A DNA stretch of 18,773 nucleotides, taken from assembly GCA_029298735.1 (NCBI GenBank), contig JANSLP010000481.1:1-18773 (forward strand). Reading direction: 5' to 3'. This document shows positions 9,595-18,553 of this stretch, in pieces; within the stretch, counting starts at the first letter, position 1; each line of letters opens with the position of its first letter. A program made the translations under genes and the position numbers. This DNA is from Ophiostoma sp. CBS 140.51. Lineage: Eukaryota > Ascomycota > Sordariomycetes > Ophiostomatales > Ophiostomataceae. Below the pieces are notes generated by a model. It ran no database searches. It had not been told where the DNA came from and worked only from the letters and a program-made list of their open reading frames with translations.

Positions 9595-10157
9595 TATGCT
9601 TGAATCCGACTGGACGATCTATCGTGATACTGTGAAAGAGGTCAGAAAGAGAAACGGGCAATTGCAATGTGAAGAAGGAACGTTTGGAATTCACCATATT
9701 CTTGTTCTTTAGAATAAATCATTGCCATATCACCTGCGGGGAGATCAAGGCCTGTCCAAAGACGGCAGGTGCTTGTTGCACACCCTCACGGCGATCATCT
9801 TGAGTGCGGGAGGAAACATGTCGCAAAACGGCGTCGACGCAAGCTTGAGGAGAAAGTAAATGGAGCTGTATTGAAGGATAGAATTGGATGCAGTAGACGT
9901 CGTTTCCAGAATCACATGATAGTTGTTCTGCTCTTTCCTGTTCTGCTTTGTCGACAATGGAAGAAAGCTCAAAAAGTCGACGAGGAAAGAGCTATGGAAT
10001 GGCGCCGCCTAAACAGCACTAAAATGGACAGCTGACAGAACGCGCCTGCTTCGCTTGCTTCGCCTTTTTGCAGCGCATTTCCCCTTAGACCCCCAACTTA
10101 ACTCCGCTAACAAGACTTGACACAAACACGTCCTCCAAGGACACGTCCTCAACTTTC
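9595..10157. other. GST promoter and P450 3' flank, no gene seen
   Basis: These 563 bp separate two minus-strand genes. Short open frames exist on both strands, but they lack recognisable domains, good start context or splice support. The region is best read as the P450 3' UTR and the GST promoter. Confidence 0.5.
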
Positions 10158-11864
10158 TCACGACAACACCTCGCCTTCCCTCACGATCGCCTGAACATCC
10201 TTGGAGTTGCTTTCCTCCCCTGCATTCCTTACACGAACCTCTTCAACAAGACGCACGGCGTTCTCGCTCCTCGGCGCGACAGCAAAACGAAACGCGGTCG
10301 GATAGCTGAGGATGCCAGGTTTGGGCTTCACATTGACATTGATTAGATTCCCCTTATCGTCGACGGCCTTACTGATGTTGAACGTCGCTAACAGTTGCAC
10401 AATATTCAAATACAGGCTTGCATCGGCAAAGAACCGCCCTGGGCAGACACGCCGCCCGTACCCAAACGCATCGGCCGTCGGATCCGGCTCGTTTCGCGGT
10501 GCCAAAAACCGACGAGGATCGAACGATGCCGGACTGGCATAGACGGCGGGATCGTGCAGGAACCACCAGACAGCTGGCAGCAAATACGCACCCTTGGGGA
10601 TGGTCATGCCGGCATACTCGACGTCGTCGTCGGCCGTGTGCGGAAAGCCCATGGGCGCAATCGGCCACCAGCGCAGCGTCTCCTTGATGAGTGCGTTGAC
10701 ATACGGTAGTTTCTCCCGATCTTCGACGTCTGGAAGCCGGTCTCCTCCTACGACACGATCGATTTCTTCTTGGGCCGTCGTCTGGATGTCGGGAAACATA
10801 ATCATGGCGAGGGCAAAGGTCGTCAGCGTGATGGCAGTCGTATCAGCTGCTGCGCCATACAGACTGGCTGCTGTCCAGATGATGGCGTTCTCGTCGTCAC
10901 GGTGAAGGTCGGCACCTACTTCTGTGTCTGTTTTCGCCTCAGCTTCCGTCTCAGATTCAGCCTTGCATTGCTGCACCAGCCGTGAGACGTAGCTCTCTTG
11001 GGCCGTGCCTTGAGCCATCTGGCGCTGGACGAACTGGTATGGCACATGGGCTGCCGTCAAGATGGACTGCCGCCACTTTTTGGCCGTCTTCTTGAACGTC
11101 GCGCCGGGAAACCACTCGGGGATGTGCTGCAACGCCGGGACAATGTCGACCATCCAGGCCAGGGGGGCTGCCGCGAGCGAGAACTCGGTCATCATCTTGT
11201 CGATCAGGGTCACCAGCATGTCTGGCTCGCTCGGGTCGATGGTGTAGCCATACGCCATTTTGAGGACCGTGGCACTCGCAGTTCTGTGTCGTCAGTCGTC
11301 TGCTCTCCGTCGTTCTGCTAGTTTTCCCCAGCTTACTCACGTCTGAAAATGCTCCAGGAGACCGTCGGGCCGGTCGAGGATGCGCACGAGCTGCTTTCTC
11401 ACTTCAGCTGCCTGCACACCCTCAAACGTGGCCGCCGTTGCTTTTGTCCCGAGCTCGCGGTGCAGCAGCTTGCGGTAACGCCGAAACGTGTCGTTGTACC
11501 CTTGGCAGAGGACAATCGACTCGTACCCGCAAAGCTTGTTAGCAAACAGCATCATGGGCCGGCCCGATGTCTTGCTGGCCGTCCGCTCCAGCAACTCGTG
11601 GGCTGCTGCTTTGTCGTGGATCATGACCAGTGTCATGCCCAGGACCGTCACTGAGCTGATGCCGCCATATTGGTCCTTCTGCTTCAACCAGTGTTGAAAC
11701 TCGGGCACCTCTTTTGCGGGAAAGTCGAGAACATTGCCCAGGAGTGGGAGGGGCTTTGGCCCTGGAGGGAGAGGGAGACGACGCGGTTTTCTTGCCACAA
11801 CCACTTGGTGGTAGACTGCAAAAGCAACGATGCCGAGAACGGCGTACAAGAAGAAGCTCGCCAT
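10158..11864 (-). CDS. Microsomal cytochrome P450 monooxygenase (two exons)
   Basis: Predicted 549 aa haem-thiolate monooxygenase of the endoplasmic reticulum, which would use electrons from P450 reductase. Exons are 11864-11341 and 11283-10158 around a 57 bp intron (11284-11340, donor GTGAGT, acceptor CAG). The phase agrees and the junction restores FQTTASATVLKMAYGY. Seen: an N-terminal membrane anchor at about 4-23, the proline-rich hinge LPLPPGPKPLPLLGN, an I-helix GAAADTTA (318-325), the ExxR motif ETLR (376-379) and the haem motif FGYGRRVCPG (448-457) with Cys455. An acidic stretch rich in E, T, A and D (283-304) precedes the I-helix. The overall look is of the ascomycete families often labelled 'O-methylsterigmatocystin oxidoreductase-like', but no backbone synthase is nearby, so that label should not be taken as function. 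Possible roles are xenobiotic or aromatic hydroxylation. Confidence 0.92.
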
Positions 11865-12278
11865 TTAACAGTCGGGGATAGTTTTAACAACTTTGCATGA
11901 TAAAATTTGCAAAAAAGTTGGACTCGTCCCTTCTTGGGCCCTTTTGTACTGCGGTTTACACAAATTTCCCCCCATAACCCCGTCTGTTTCTTTTGACAGA
12001 TCGTTTCCCTTTCCAAGAACGCCAAGCGAAACACAATGATGCAGGCATCTTTCCAGATGCAACATGCAACATCGACCACCATCCACCATCGGGGCAGTGC
12101 ATCCACCGCCCACCGCCCAATCACCATCGATGCAAATCAAAGGTTCTGCAGCTGCATTAGTGCACAACATTGCCCAGAATTGACAGGACTAGATACCTTG
12201 TTACAGCATCAACACCGCCTGGTTTTGGGTAGGTCTACAGGAACCACCGATCTTAGGCACCGGAACCACTCGCTCTGA

Positions 12279-12293
12279 TTGGCTAAAAGCCAA
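12279..12293. promoter_or_regulatory. Inverted repeat with an XlnR/Xyr1-like GGCTAAA core
   Basis: TTGGCT-AAA-AGCCAA is a perfect 6 bp inverted repeat with a 3 bp spacer, and includes GGCTAAA. The known binding core of the (hemi)cellulase activator XlnR/Xyr1 is GGCTAA, often in inverted pairs. It lies about 415 bp upstream of the P450 start. Function is inferred from the short motif only. Confidence 0.3.
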
Positions 12294-12750
12294 GAAAAGG
12301 TACATCAATTTTATATGCAACTACAGCCAATTTTCAAGTATCGGACCGAGCACTGCTATTTTTATTCAGAGGAGTTTATAGCCCGCACACCAGCCTTTCA
12401 CTACGAGAAGCCTCGAGAGTCAACGATTGATCTTTGACGAAAGTACCTTGAGCTACAGCGTTTGTTATGTATTCTTTGTGTGTTATCAATGCTTCGCACT
12501 CTGTAATAAAGACTTCTGTGTAGACGTGGGTTGCGTGCGCATGGCAGGCAAAATATTTGAGCGAGACAGATGCTTGCTGGCGACTGGTTTGCCAGAGTGA
12601 CCCGCCTTTATTGGATTTCTGGCCAATTATACTCAGTAAATCTGTTAATCCTAGCCAATAAGGTCAAGTGGTTCTGTTACCCAAGATCGGTAGCTCCTGT
12701 ATGTTGTAAACCTACCCCTGGTTTTCTCTGCTTTGGGCGAATTGTGTACT

Positions 12751-12756
12751 TTTATT
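12751..12756 (-). terminator. Polyadenylation signal for CDH
   Basis: On the minus strand this reads AATAAA, 114 bp past the proposed CDH stop. That is a normal fungal 3' UTR distance, and it supports a terminal exon ending near 12870. Confidence 0.5.
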
Positions 12757-12869
12757 TTTAGTTTGGTTTAAACAACACCTGCCACGGACGTAAGCCGGCG
12801 CCTTTCGTGCCGCCTTCCCGCAACGCCTTCCAAGCCTGCCACTAGTGACTCTTGAGAACAGTGTTTTCA

Positions 12870-15856
12870 CTACACCCGTAGACGACGCACCGTCTTGGCC
12901 GCCGCCTTGTCGCACTACACTCAAAGTTAGCATTAACACACAGACTCTCTTATTTTGTCGCTCACTCCTCGATTACTTACGCGAGACATAGTCGGGTCAA
13001 CATAGTTGCACTGGAGACCAGCATCGCACTGGAAGCTGCCCGTCCAGGCATTGCCGCCGCACTGGGCACCCTCCTTGCCCAGGACCGGTGCGTGCAGCGC
13101 GCTAATGCGCTCAAAGGCACGCTCAGCGACAGTCACAATGGCCGCCGACGGGTTGCCCGTGACGTGGCCCGGGAAGATACTGGCGTCGACGACAAACAGG
13201 TTGTCCGTACCATAGACCTTGGTGTTGATGTCGACGACAGCCGAGCCGCCGAGACGGCCGTCATCCAGACCCATCTTGGCGGTGCCGATCCAGTGGTTGG
13301 CCCGACGCTTGGCCGGTGTGTTGGGCAGCGAGTTGACGTACTCGGCGGCGGTCTGGTTGGAGGGGGGCGTGATCCAGGTGATGTTGCGCACGTTCTTGAG
13401 GGACGCCTGCAGACTTTCAATGCCCTTGATGACGACAGCCTTGTCCAGGTCGTCGTGCAGGTACGGCGGCACAGAAACAAACGTGGTGAGGCGGCGCGTA
13501 ATGACCATGCGGCCACGGGACACGGATCCACGGCCGAGGTACTGGCTCATAATCATGGATGTGTTGGTGGAGCCCTCGACACGCGATGTCCACTGCAGCT
13601 GGCGGACGATGCCGTCTTCGCCCTTGATGGCCTCCCAGAACTGTGTGTGTCAGTGATGGTGTGCTGTGAAGTGTGAGCAGATATAAAAAGACTTACCATG
13701 GGGCCAATGTTGGGTGCCGACTGGGCAAGAATACCAGTGCGGTTTTCTATAAACTGTTAGTATATTCTGCTAGATGTACCATGTGTACGGTCCTCTTCTT
13801 CAGCGCAGTATACATACTCAGGTAATTGTCCTCGTCCGAGACAATGGGCTTGGTCCAGGCGGCGTAGAAGTCGTAGAAGACTACGTCGGGGTGCGAGATC
13901 TCAGTGTCGGTCTGTCGAGGTCAGTCATGCTCTTCACGTTGATGCTTCAACCTATTCTGACTTACATTGACGTGGTCGTTGAGGTTGTAACCGACGGGAA
14001 GGTCGATCCAGGACGTGCTGTTGATCATGGTCGGTCCATCGGGCGAGTTCTTGACGACATTGAGCTGGTCGGCCGGGCCAATACCACTGCGGAGCAGCAG
14101 CTTGGCCGTGGCAAAGGTACCAGCCGACGAGATGACACGGCCTGTACCTGGTGTCAGGTAAACATTGCCAGAGTAGCCATCCGACGTGCACTCGAGCTCG
14201 ACACCTGTGATATGGCCGCCATCACGAATCAGACGGCGCACAGGCGTGTTCATCCACAGGCTAAAGTTGGACCGCTGTGATGCAGACACAAGGTAGGTGC
14301 CCATGGGTCCACCACGCTCGCCATTGGCAAACATGTACGTGGTGTGGCCGTACGTGCGGTTCTTCTGGTCAGGGTGGTCGTTGGGAATGACATAGTTCCA
14401 GCCAGACGAGTTGAGGCCGCCGGCAATCACGTCAAAGCCCTGGTGCATGTAGACTTTGCCGTCCATGGAGGGGGCAATGGTGCCCGGGATACGCTGGAAC
14501 ACACGGTTCGTCGCATCCACCATGTCCTTGCTGCGCCAACCATCGGGGAAGTTGTAGTCCCAGTCCAGCGGGTTGGCACGCCACCACAGACCGGCATTGA
14601 CAGCAGTACCGCCGCCCAGAACGCAGCCCTCCATCTGCTCAGTGTCTGTGCAGGCAACGCCGACGGAGTCGACCCAGATCTGATTACAGAGGCCGGGCAC
14701 ATCGAAGCGAGTCAAGTTAGTGTTGTTCAACCAGTCAGGACGCATGACACCGCCCCAGCGGCCAGACGACGGCGGGCCTTTTTCGATCAGGAGCACCGAC
14801 TTGCCAATCTGGGACAGACGGTCGGCAATCGGGATACCACCGGCACCGGCACCGACAATAATGTAGTCGTATGTCTTGTTGGGTGCCGGCTTGCAGGGCA
14901 CAATGGGCGTAGGAGTCGGTGTAGGCGCCACCGTCGTTGTGGCCGGGACAGAGACAGAGCCGGTTCCAGTAACGGTGGCCGATGCCGACGCAGAGCCTGA
15001 CGTGGACGGCTCGGGGGAAGGCGTCGGCGTGGCAGCAGGGATGTTGGCACAGTCAGTCGTGGCAACGTGGGTAGCCAGTGCTGCCCACGAGGCGTACGAC
15101 GGGTGGATGGCGTTGCTCAGGTCGACACCGTATTGGCTGTAACCCGAATCGTGGAAGCCAAACGTCATCTTGCTGGGGCAGCTGGCCGCCTGGGGCCCGC
15201 GCATAGCCAGGGCACGTCCAAACAGCAGCGTGCCGGACGTGGTGTTGACCGTTTGTTTAGTTGTCTCGGTCGTATTCCACGAGAAGCAGTTTTGACACCG
15301 GTAAATAACCTCAAACATGGTCTCGTTGACAAACGACGAAATTTGTGTCAACTTGGCATCGCCCGTGTACTCGGTGGGCATTGCCCACTTGGTGGCGTAT
15401 CTGAAGGTCGTCATGACCTGGCCGTTCCAAGGCCACGCCACCAGCAGCAGCGAGTTGGTCATCTGGCCCTTGTCGCCGTGGGAGATGCCACACCACCCGG
15501 TGAGCGTCGAGTTTGTGCTCTCACATCTCTGGGGGAAAGGGGGTGTCAGGGGATTTCTTTTCTCAAGAGAACAAAGAATAAACAAACAGATGTATACGCA
15601 CCAAAATACCAATATACTCGTTGGCGTTGACCTTGAGAGCATTGTCGGGCAGGACAATACCAAAGTTGTAGAAGCCTTGGGCCACCTCGCCGGTCGTAGC
15701 ATCGACAATGGCGTCGACGCCATACATGCCAAAGGTAATGTTGGTCGAGTCATCCTTGTACTGCCCGACAATGGTCGAGTCCTGAGCCAATGCCGGTTGC
15801 AGCCAGAACGAGGAGGATGCAACCACGGCGGTTGCAATGCGCGTGAAGAGACCCAT
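12870..15856 (-). CDS. cdh: Cellobiose dehydrogenase with CBM1 (six exons)
   Basis: Secreted flavocytochrome that oxidises cellobiose to cellobionolactone and passes electrons to AA9 LPMOs. Exons: 15856-15602, 15528-13966, 13911-13818, 13746-13697, 13640-12981, 12914-12870; introns 54-73 bp; all phases agree; 888 aa. Domains: signal peptide (1-24, ending ALA); haem-b cytochrome to about 245, with likely ligands Met108 (GQMTNSLLLVAW) and His211 (FGFHDSGY) and the Cys pair RCQNC; Pro/Ser/Thr-rich linker (about 250-296); GMC flavodehydrogenase with FAD motif VGAGAGG from Val310 and catalytic His770 (NHWIGTAKMG) and Asn817; C-terminal CBM1 (845-875, Cys 848, 859, 865, 875). The CBM1 fits ascomycete class IIA CDH. 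The start is the first in-frame ATG and opens the signal peptide. Exon 6 is the least certain part: it supplies the last CBM1 cysteine and a short basic tail. Confidence 0.93.
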
Positions 15857-16179
15857 GGTGATCGTGATCGAGTAAACGAAAGACAAGGTCGAGCGGAAAG
15901 GAGGGCTCGAGTTGCGATAAGAGCAACAGAAGAACAAGAAAGAAACAGCAAGACCAAGACAGACCAAGACAATGGCCGAGGCACTGGGCAATCCATCGAC
16001 TTAAGAAGAGGGCAACATCGTTCCGCAGGATATCGTTTCCACACTCTCTGTTCATCATCTCTGCTTGCTTCTTTGCTTCTCTCCGGTACATGGGCGGCTT
16101 CAAAGTTAATTTCCCACGATCCGTTTCCCCTCTCCAATTTCCCTATTTAATATGTGATATGTGCCCCTTTGGATTCAGT

Positions 16180-16195
16180 CTCCGCGATTCCGGGG
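16180..16195. promoter_or_regulatory. Paired CreA/Cre1-like sites in opposite orientation
   Basis: CTCCGC at 16180-16185 (SYGGRG on the minus strand) and CCGGGG at 16190-16195 (plus strand) lie 4 bp apart. The carbon-catabolite repressor CreA binds SYGGRG and acts best at paired sites. The motif is degenerate and a few chance matches are expected in a region this size, so this is suggestive only. Confidence 0.35.
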
Positions 16196-16283
16196 CAGAG
16201 TGCGGAATGCTTGGTTGGGCTGTGGCTGGGCTGTAGTTTGGCTGGCCCATATTGTCGACCGACACTGCGGTACTGGTGTGCTT

Positions 16284-16315
16284 AAAGTGTGCTCAAAGTG
16301 AAAGTGCTCGAAGTG
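16284..16315 (+). repeat. Imperfect AAAGTG/AAAGTGCTC short tandem repeat
   Basis: AAAGTGTGCTC, AAAGTG, AAAGTGCTC and GAAGTG follow one another without gaps. Four AAGTG cores occur within 32 bp, about 430-460 bp upstream of the CDH start. It could be simple sequence drift or a clustered factor site. Confidence 0.45.
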
Positions 16316-16430
16316 TTTTGTAGTCCACATGTGCGGTATTGGTGGTGGCGGAAGCTTAATCAAATATAGACGGTGGACGGTAGCAGGCGGGCGGCAGACA
16401 GTGAGTAGTGGTTTAGGCAAAGACAGGTAG

Positions 16431-16456
16431 TGATATTGAGATATATCTCGATATCA
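16431..16456. repeat. 26 bp near-perfect palindrome
   Basis: The sequence is self-complementary over 26 bp around the centre 16443/16444, except for one symmetric position pair. Its core is GAGATATATCTC flanked by GATAT arms. It is AT-rich and lies about 575 bp upstream of CDH. It could be a dimeric factor site or a cruciform-prone sequence. Confidence 0.6.
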
Positions 16457-16574
16457 ATCGGAAGCATGCCTCATATAGCGTTTACAGTTGCCGTAAGCCA
16501 GAATTGGTATATCTCGGACAAGAACCTCGTGGAGATGATTGCCAGTGTCGGAGGAGTTCCATGCGACTGCAATC

Positions 16575-16595
16575 AACCGTCAACCATGGACGGTT
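16575..16595. repeat. 7-7-7 inverted repeat AACCGTC / GACGGTT
   Basis: Arms AACCGTC (16575-16581) and GACGGTT (16589-16595) are perfectly complementary across a 7 bp spacer AACCATG. The half-sites one turn apart would suit a dimeric zinc-cluster regulator. The function is unknown. Confidence 0.5.
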
Positions 16596-16609
16596 CATCA
16601 CGGGTGGCT

Positions 16610-16621
16610 GATAAGCTTATC
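16610..16621. promoter_or_regulatory. Palindromic double GATA site GATAAGCTTATC
   Basis: A perfect 12 bp palindrome composed of two facing GATAAG motifs. The flanking bases make both HGATAR (TGATAAG and CGATAAG). Closely paired GATA sites are favoured by AreA-type factors, so nitrogen or iron input into this promoter is conceivable. Confidence 0.45.
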
Positions 16622-17060
16622 GATCTCAGAAACTCAGAAACGCATATATAACTGCCGATCTGTTGGTCCAAGCCAAAAGCTTGTCTTCCTTCTGCCTGCC
16701 TCTTTTTGTGTTATGTTTTGTTCTGTTGCGGTTGCATCTTGTCTTTCCGTTCGTCTTGCTTCCAAAGAGGGTTTGCAAAAACAGGTCTGCCCCGACGGGA
16801 TTGGCATCCGATTTAGCAGGACCGGCTGAACAAAACAACAAGGCCGGCATAGAACGTCTAGATCATAGGTACAAAAGAAATATAATTGCAATTGTACAGT
16901 GGAGTATGGAGTCGTGGATAAATACTAGTTCGTGCACCGACTTGTACCTGAACGGCATTAAATGGGCTTAATAGGCTAGATAATTGACTTGGCCAACTAT
17001 CCCGTCTTGGCCCGTATACCGTAAGCAGACCAAACAACTGACCAACACACAAAACACAAA

Positions 17061-17452
17061 TCACACATAATAGGCTCTAAATGTCGGGCTGAAAGACGGC
17101 TTGAAATTCGACGGAAAAACGAGAGAAGCGATGAAAATGAAAAGTGATGGGGAAACATACTTGAGTACTTTGGCTAAACGGGGCACGCCGTTGTAGGCGA
17201 TGGCCTCTCGGTTGGAGTAGTCCAGCGTCTTCTGAGGTTGACGAGTCGTCGATTGTTTTCCATTTTAGTCTGTCAGTCAGTCAGTCAGTCCGGCCCAGCA
17301 CCCGACTCTTCTTCGACTCTTACTCTCCGATGGACAAGAACGGTCCGCCGGACCATGTGCCAAGCCAGGTGTATGTCAACAACTAGCCGCCGGTAGCGGC
17401 CAAAAGGCAACTGGTTCTTGGTGAGGTCGTACCTGGTGTATTTCATAGCCAT
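17061..17452 (-). CDS. Candidate small three-exon gene of unknown function (75 aa)
   Basis: Not recognised. A possible gene runs over exons 17452-17324, 17231-17161 and 17088-17061. Introns are 92 bp (donor GTAAGA, acceptor CTCAG) and 72 bp (donor GTATGT, acceptor TTTCAG). Phases agree and give a 75 aa, strongly basic protein beginning MAMKYTRYDLTKNQLPFGRY, with middle exon KTLDYSNREAIAYNGVPRLA. By hand count the middle exon has about 78% G/C at third codon positions and the first about 70%, against AT-rich surroundings. The start context ACAATGG is good, and a minus-strand TATATAAG lies at 17669-17676. There is no signal peptide or membrane helix. It could be an orphan gene, a decayed gene fragment or chance; upstream in-frame ATGs (for example 17536) allow a longer form. 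Confidence 0.3.
17272..17290. repeat. (GTCA)n microsatellite
   Basis: GTCA is repeated 4.75 times in 19 bp. On the minus strand it reads as consecutive CTGAC units, which resemble fungal branch-point sequences, and it falls within the first proposed intron of the candidate small gene. Confidence 0.7.
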
Positions 17453-18553
17453 TGTACACATCTTCAATTCTCGGGGAGTGCATCGAAAGCCTGTCGGGTC
17501 CGACTGCTCCGATAATGTCGCCTCCGAACGAGTCATAATATTATAGACCGAGTCTAAAGAGAAAAGTAAACGCAGTGAGGCTAGAGACCAGCTAGGAATA
17601 AATCTGTTCTCATCAGTATTTGTAAAGATATGGGGCATAAGTCAATAGAGGAGATGTCCTACTTGCTACTTATATATGCATATCCGCATCAGTTTCTGTT
17701 CTCAGAATCGCGCTGTACAACGCCTGTTTGCATTTGACTGAGACTCAATGTCATTGTTCTGTAGTTGTTAAAGAAAATTCAACCAGTTGCTTCTGCACAT
17801 TGACTGCCAAAGACGTATAATACTCCTCATTTTCATTGCTGGTCGTGGAAAGTTCACGTGATGAACTATGAGCGATGCTATCTACTTTCATACTTTCGTA
17901 CGGAAGGAGCGACCGATGATGCTCTACACTAGTAAATAGAGGGGAAGCAACAACATACTACGATACTACATATTCAAATCACATAGCTTTATGTCACTGA
18001 GGGAATCTGGGTTCTACAGTTTAAACTTTTTGCCAAAGTCGATAACCACGGGGTTTTTTTCGAGTAATTTTTACACATTTTTGATTTTCTTTTTTCTGTT
18101 TCTGTCCTACAATATGGTGGCCAAATGTTAGGCATCGCACACAAACGAAAACCTCTTCCTCACCAGCCACAATCTATGATTCCTGCGCAGTATGAAATTG
18201 TGGCAGAGTACTCTACAACCGATGGGCTTCATTCGCGTGTGGTAGTTGCCGGTCTTCATTCAACCCGCGGAGACCCCCCTTCCGCTCCCGTGACTTGCTT
18301 GCACCGCATTTCCTTTCAACATGACCAACACTCAATATAAGTGTCACACAAATCGAGTAGTCTCATGAAAACAAACAGGAATTCCATCATGGATAGAGAA
18401 GGGTTATGTAAAAGTGTACGTGCAAAGTTTGCTAATCGTTGGTGAAATCAAAGTATAAAACAACGACTGTGGTCCACAATCTCTGGTACTGGCCGATTCC
18501 TCTTATGCCTTGTACCACTATCTGTTTTCACAGCAAGATTACGACAGTACACA
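17453..18553. promoter_or_regulatory. Promoter region of the AA9 gene
   Basis: About 1.1 kb of AT-rich DNA upstream of the AA9 start. It has a CACGTG E-box near 17854-17859 inside GTTCACGTGATGAAC, one CreA-like GCGGAG at 18267-18272 and a TATA box near 18454. Short open frames here have no domain or splice support and I do not call genes. Confidence 0.5.
18454..18460 (+). promoter_or_regulatory. TATA box of the AA9 gene
   Basis: TATAAAA lies 100 bp upstream of the AA9 start codon. That is a normal TATA-to-ATG distance for highly inducible fungal secreted-enzyme genes with short leaders. Confidence 0.6.

Larger units (their letters stand above)
11865..12869. other. P450 promoter and CDH 3' region, no gene seen
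   Basis: About 1 kb of AT-richer DNA between two minus-strand genes. It should contain the P450 promoter (left) and the CDH 3' UTR (right). It holds several CCAAT boxes, an inverted repeat enclosing GGCTAAA and a CDH polyadenylation signal. A TTTATAG box near 12376 followed by an AATAAA near 12503 on the plus strand could mark a short non-coding transcript, but nothing else supports this. Confidence 0.45.
15857..17060. promoter_or_regulatory. CDH promoter side of the CDH-AA9 intergenic region
   Basis: Upstream DNA of CDH. On the minus strand an ATATTAAATA box at 16144-16153 lies about 290 bp before the start codon. CreA-like SYGGRG motifs occur at 16081-16086, 16180-16185 and 16190-16195. 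Several dyad elements are listed separately. No coding region with domain or splice support is visible; the pyrimidine/purine-rich stretch 15857-16000 is the probable 5' leader. Confidence 0.5.

Noticed and set aside
9745..10035. Small overlapping open frames between GST and P450
   Set aside because: They are low-complexity basic or mixed peptides on both strands with no domain, splice sites or good start context.
169..11864. FET3, FTR1, HET and P450 each read as two or more separate genes
   Set aside because: Each pair of frames is joined by a short intron with proper donor, acceptor and matching phase, and the joins restore family-conserved sequence.
10158..11864. P450 as part of a secondary-metabolite cluster (sterigmatocystin-like)
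   Set aside because: There is no polyketide synthase, NRPS, terpene synthase or cluster regulator in the window. The resemblance is at general family level only.
13921..16137. Single uninterrupted 738-codon CDH frame starting at 16137
   Set aside because: The first 200 residues are Arg/Ser/Pro-rich nonsense from the wrong frame of exon 1 plus the first intron. Splicing 15602 to 15528 restores a signal peptide and the cytochrome start.
15317..16150. Plus-strand open frame (about 277 codons) across the CDH 5' half and promoter
   Set aside because: It covers the cytochrome domain antisense and crosses a well-supported CDH intron; no motif seen.
18125..18340. 71-codon open frame in the AA9 promoter
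   Set aside because: It has no domain, signal peptide or flanking splice sites, and its length is within chance expectation.
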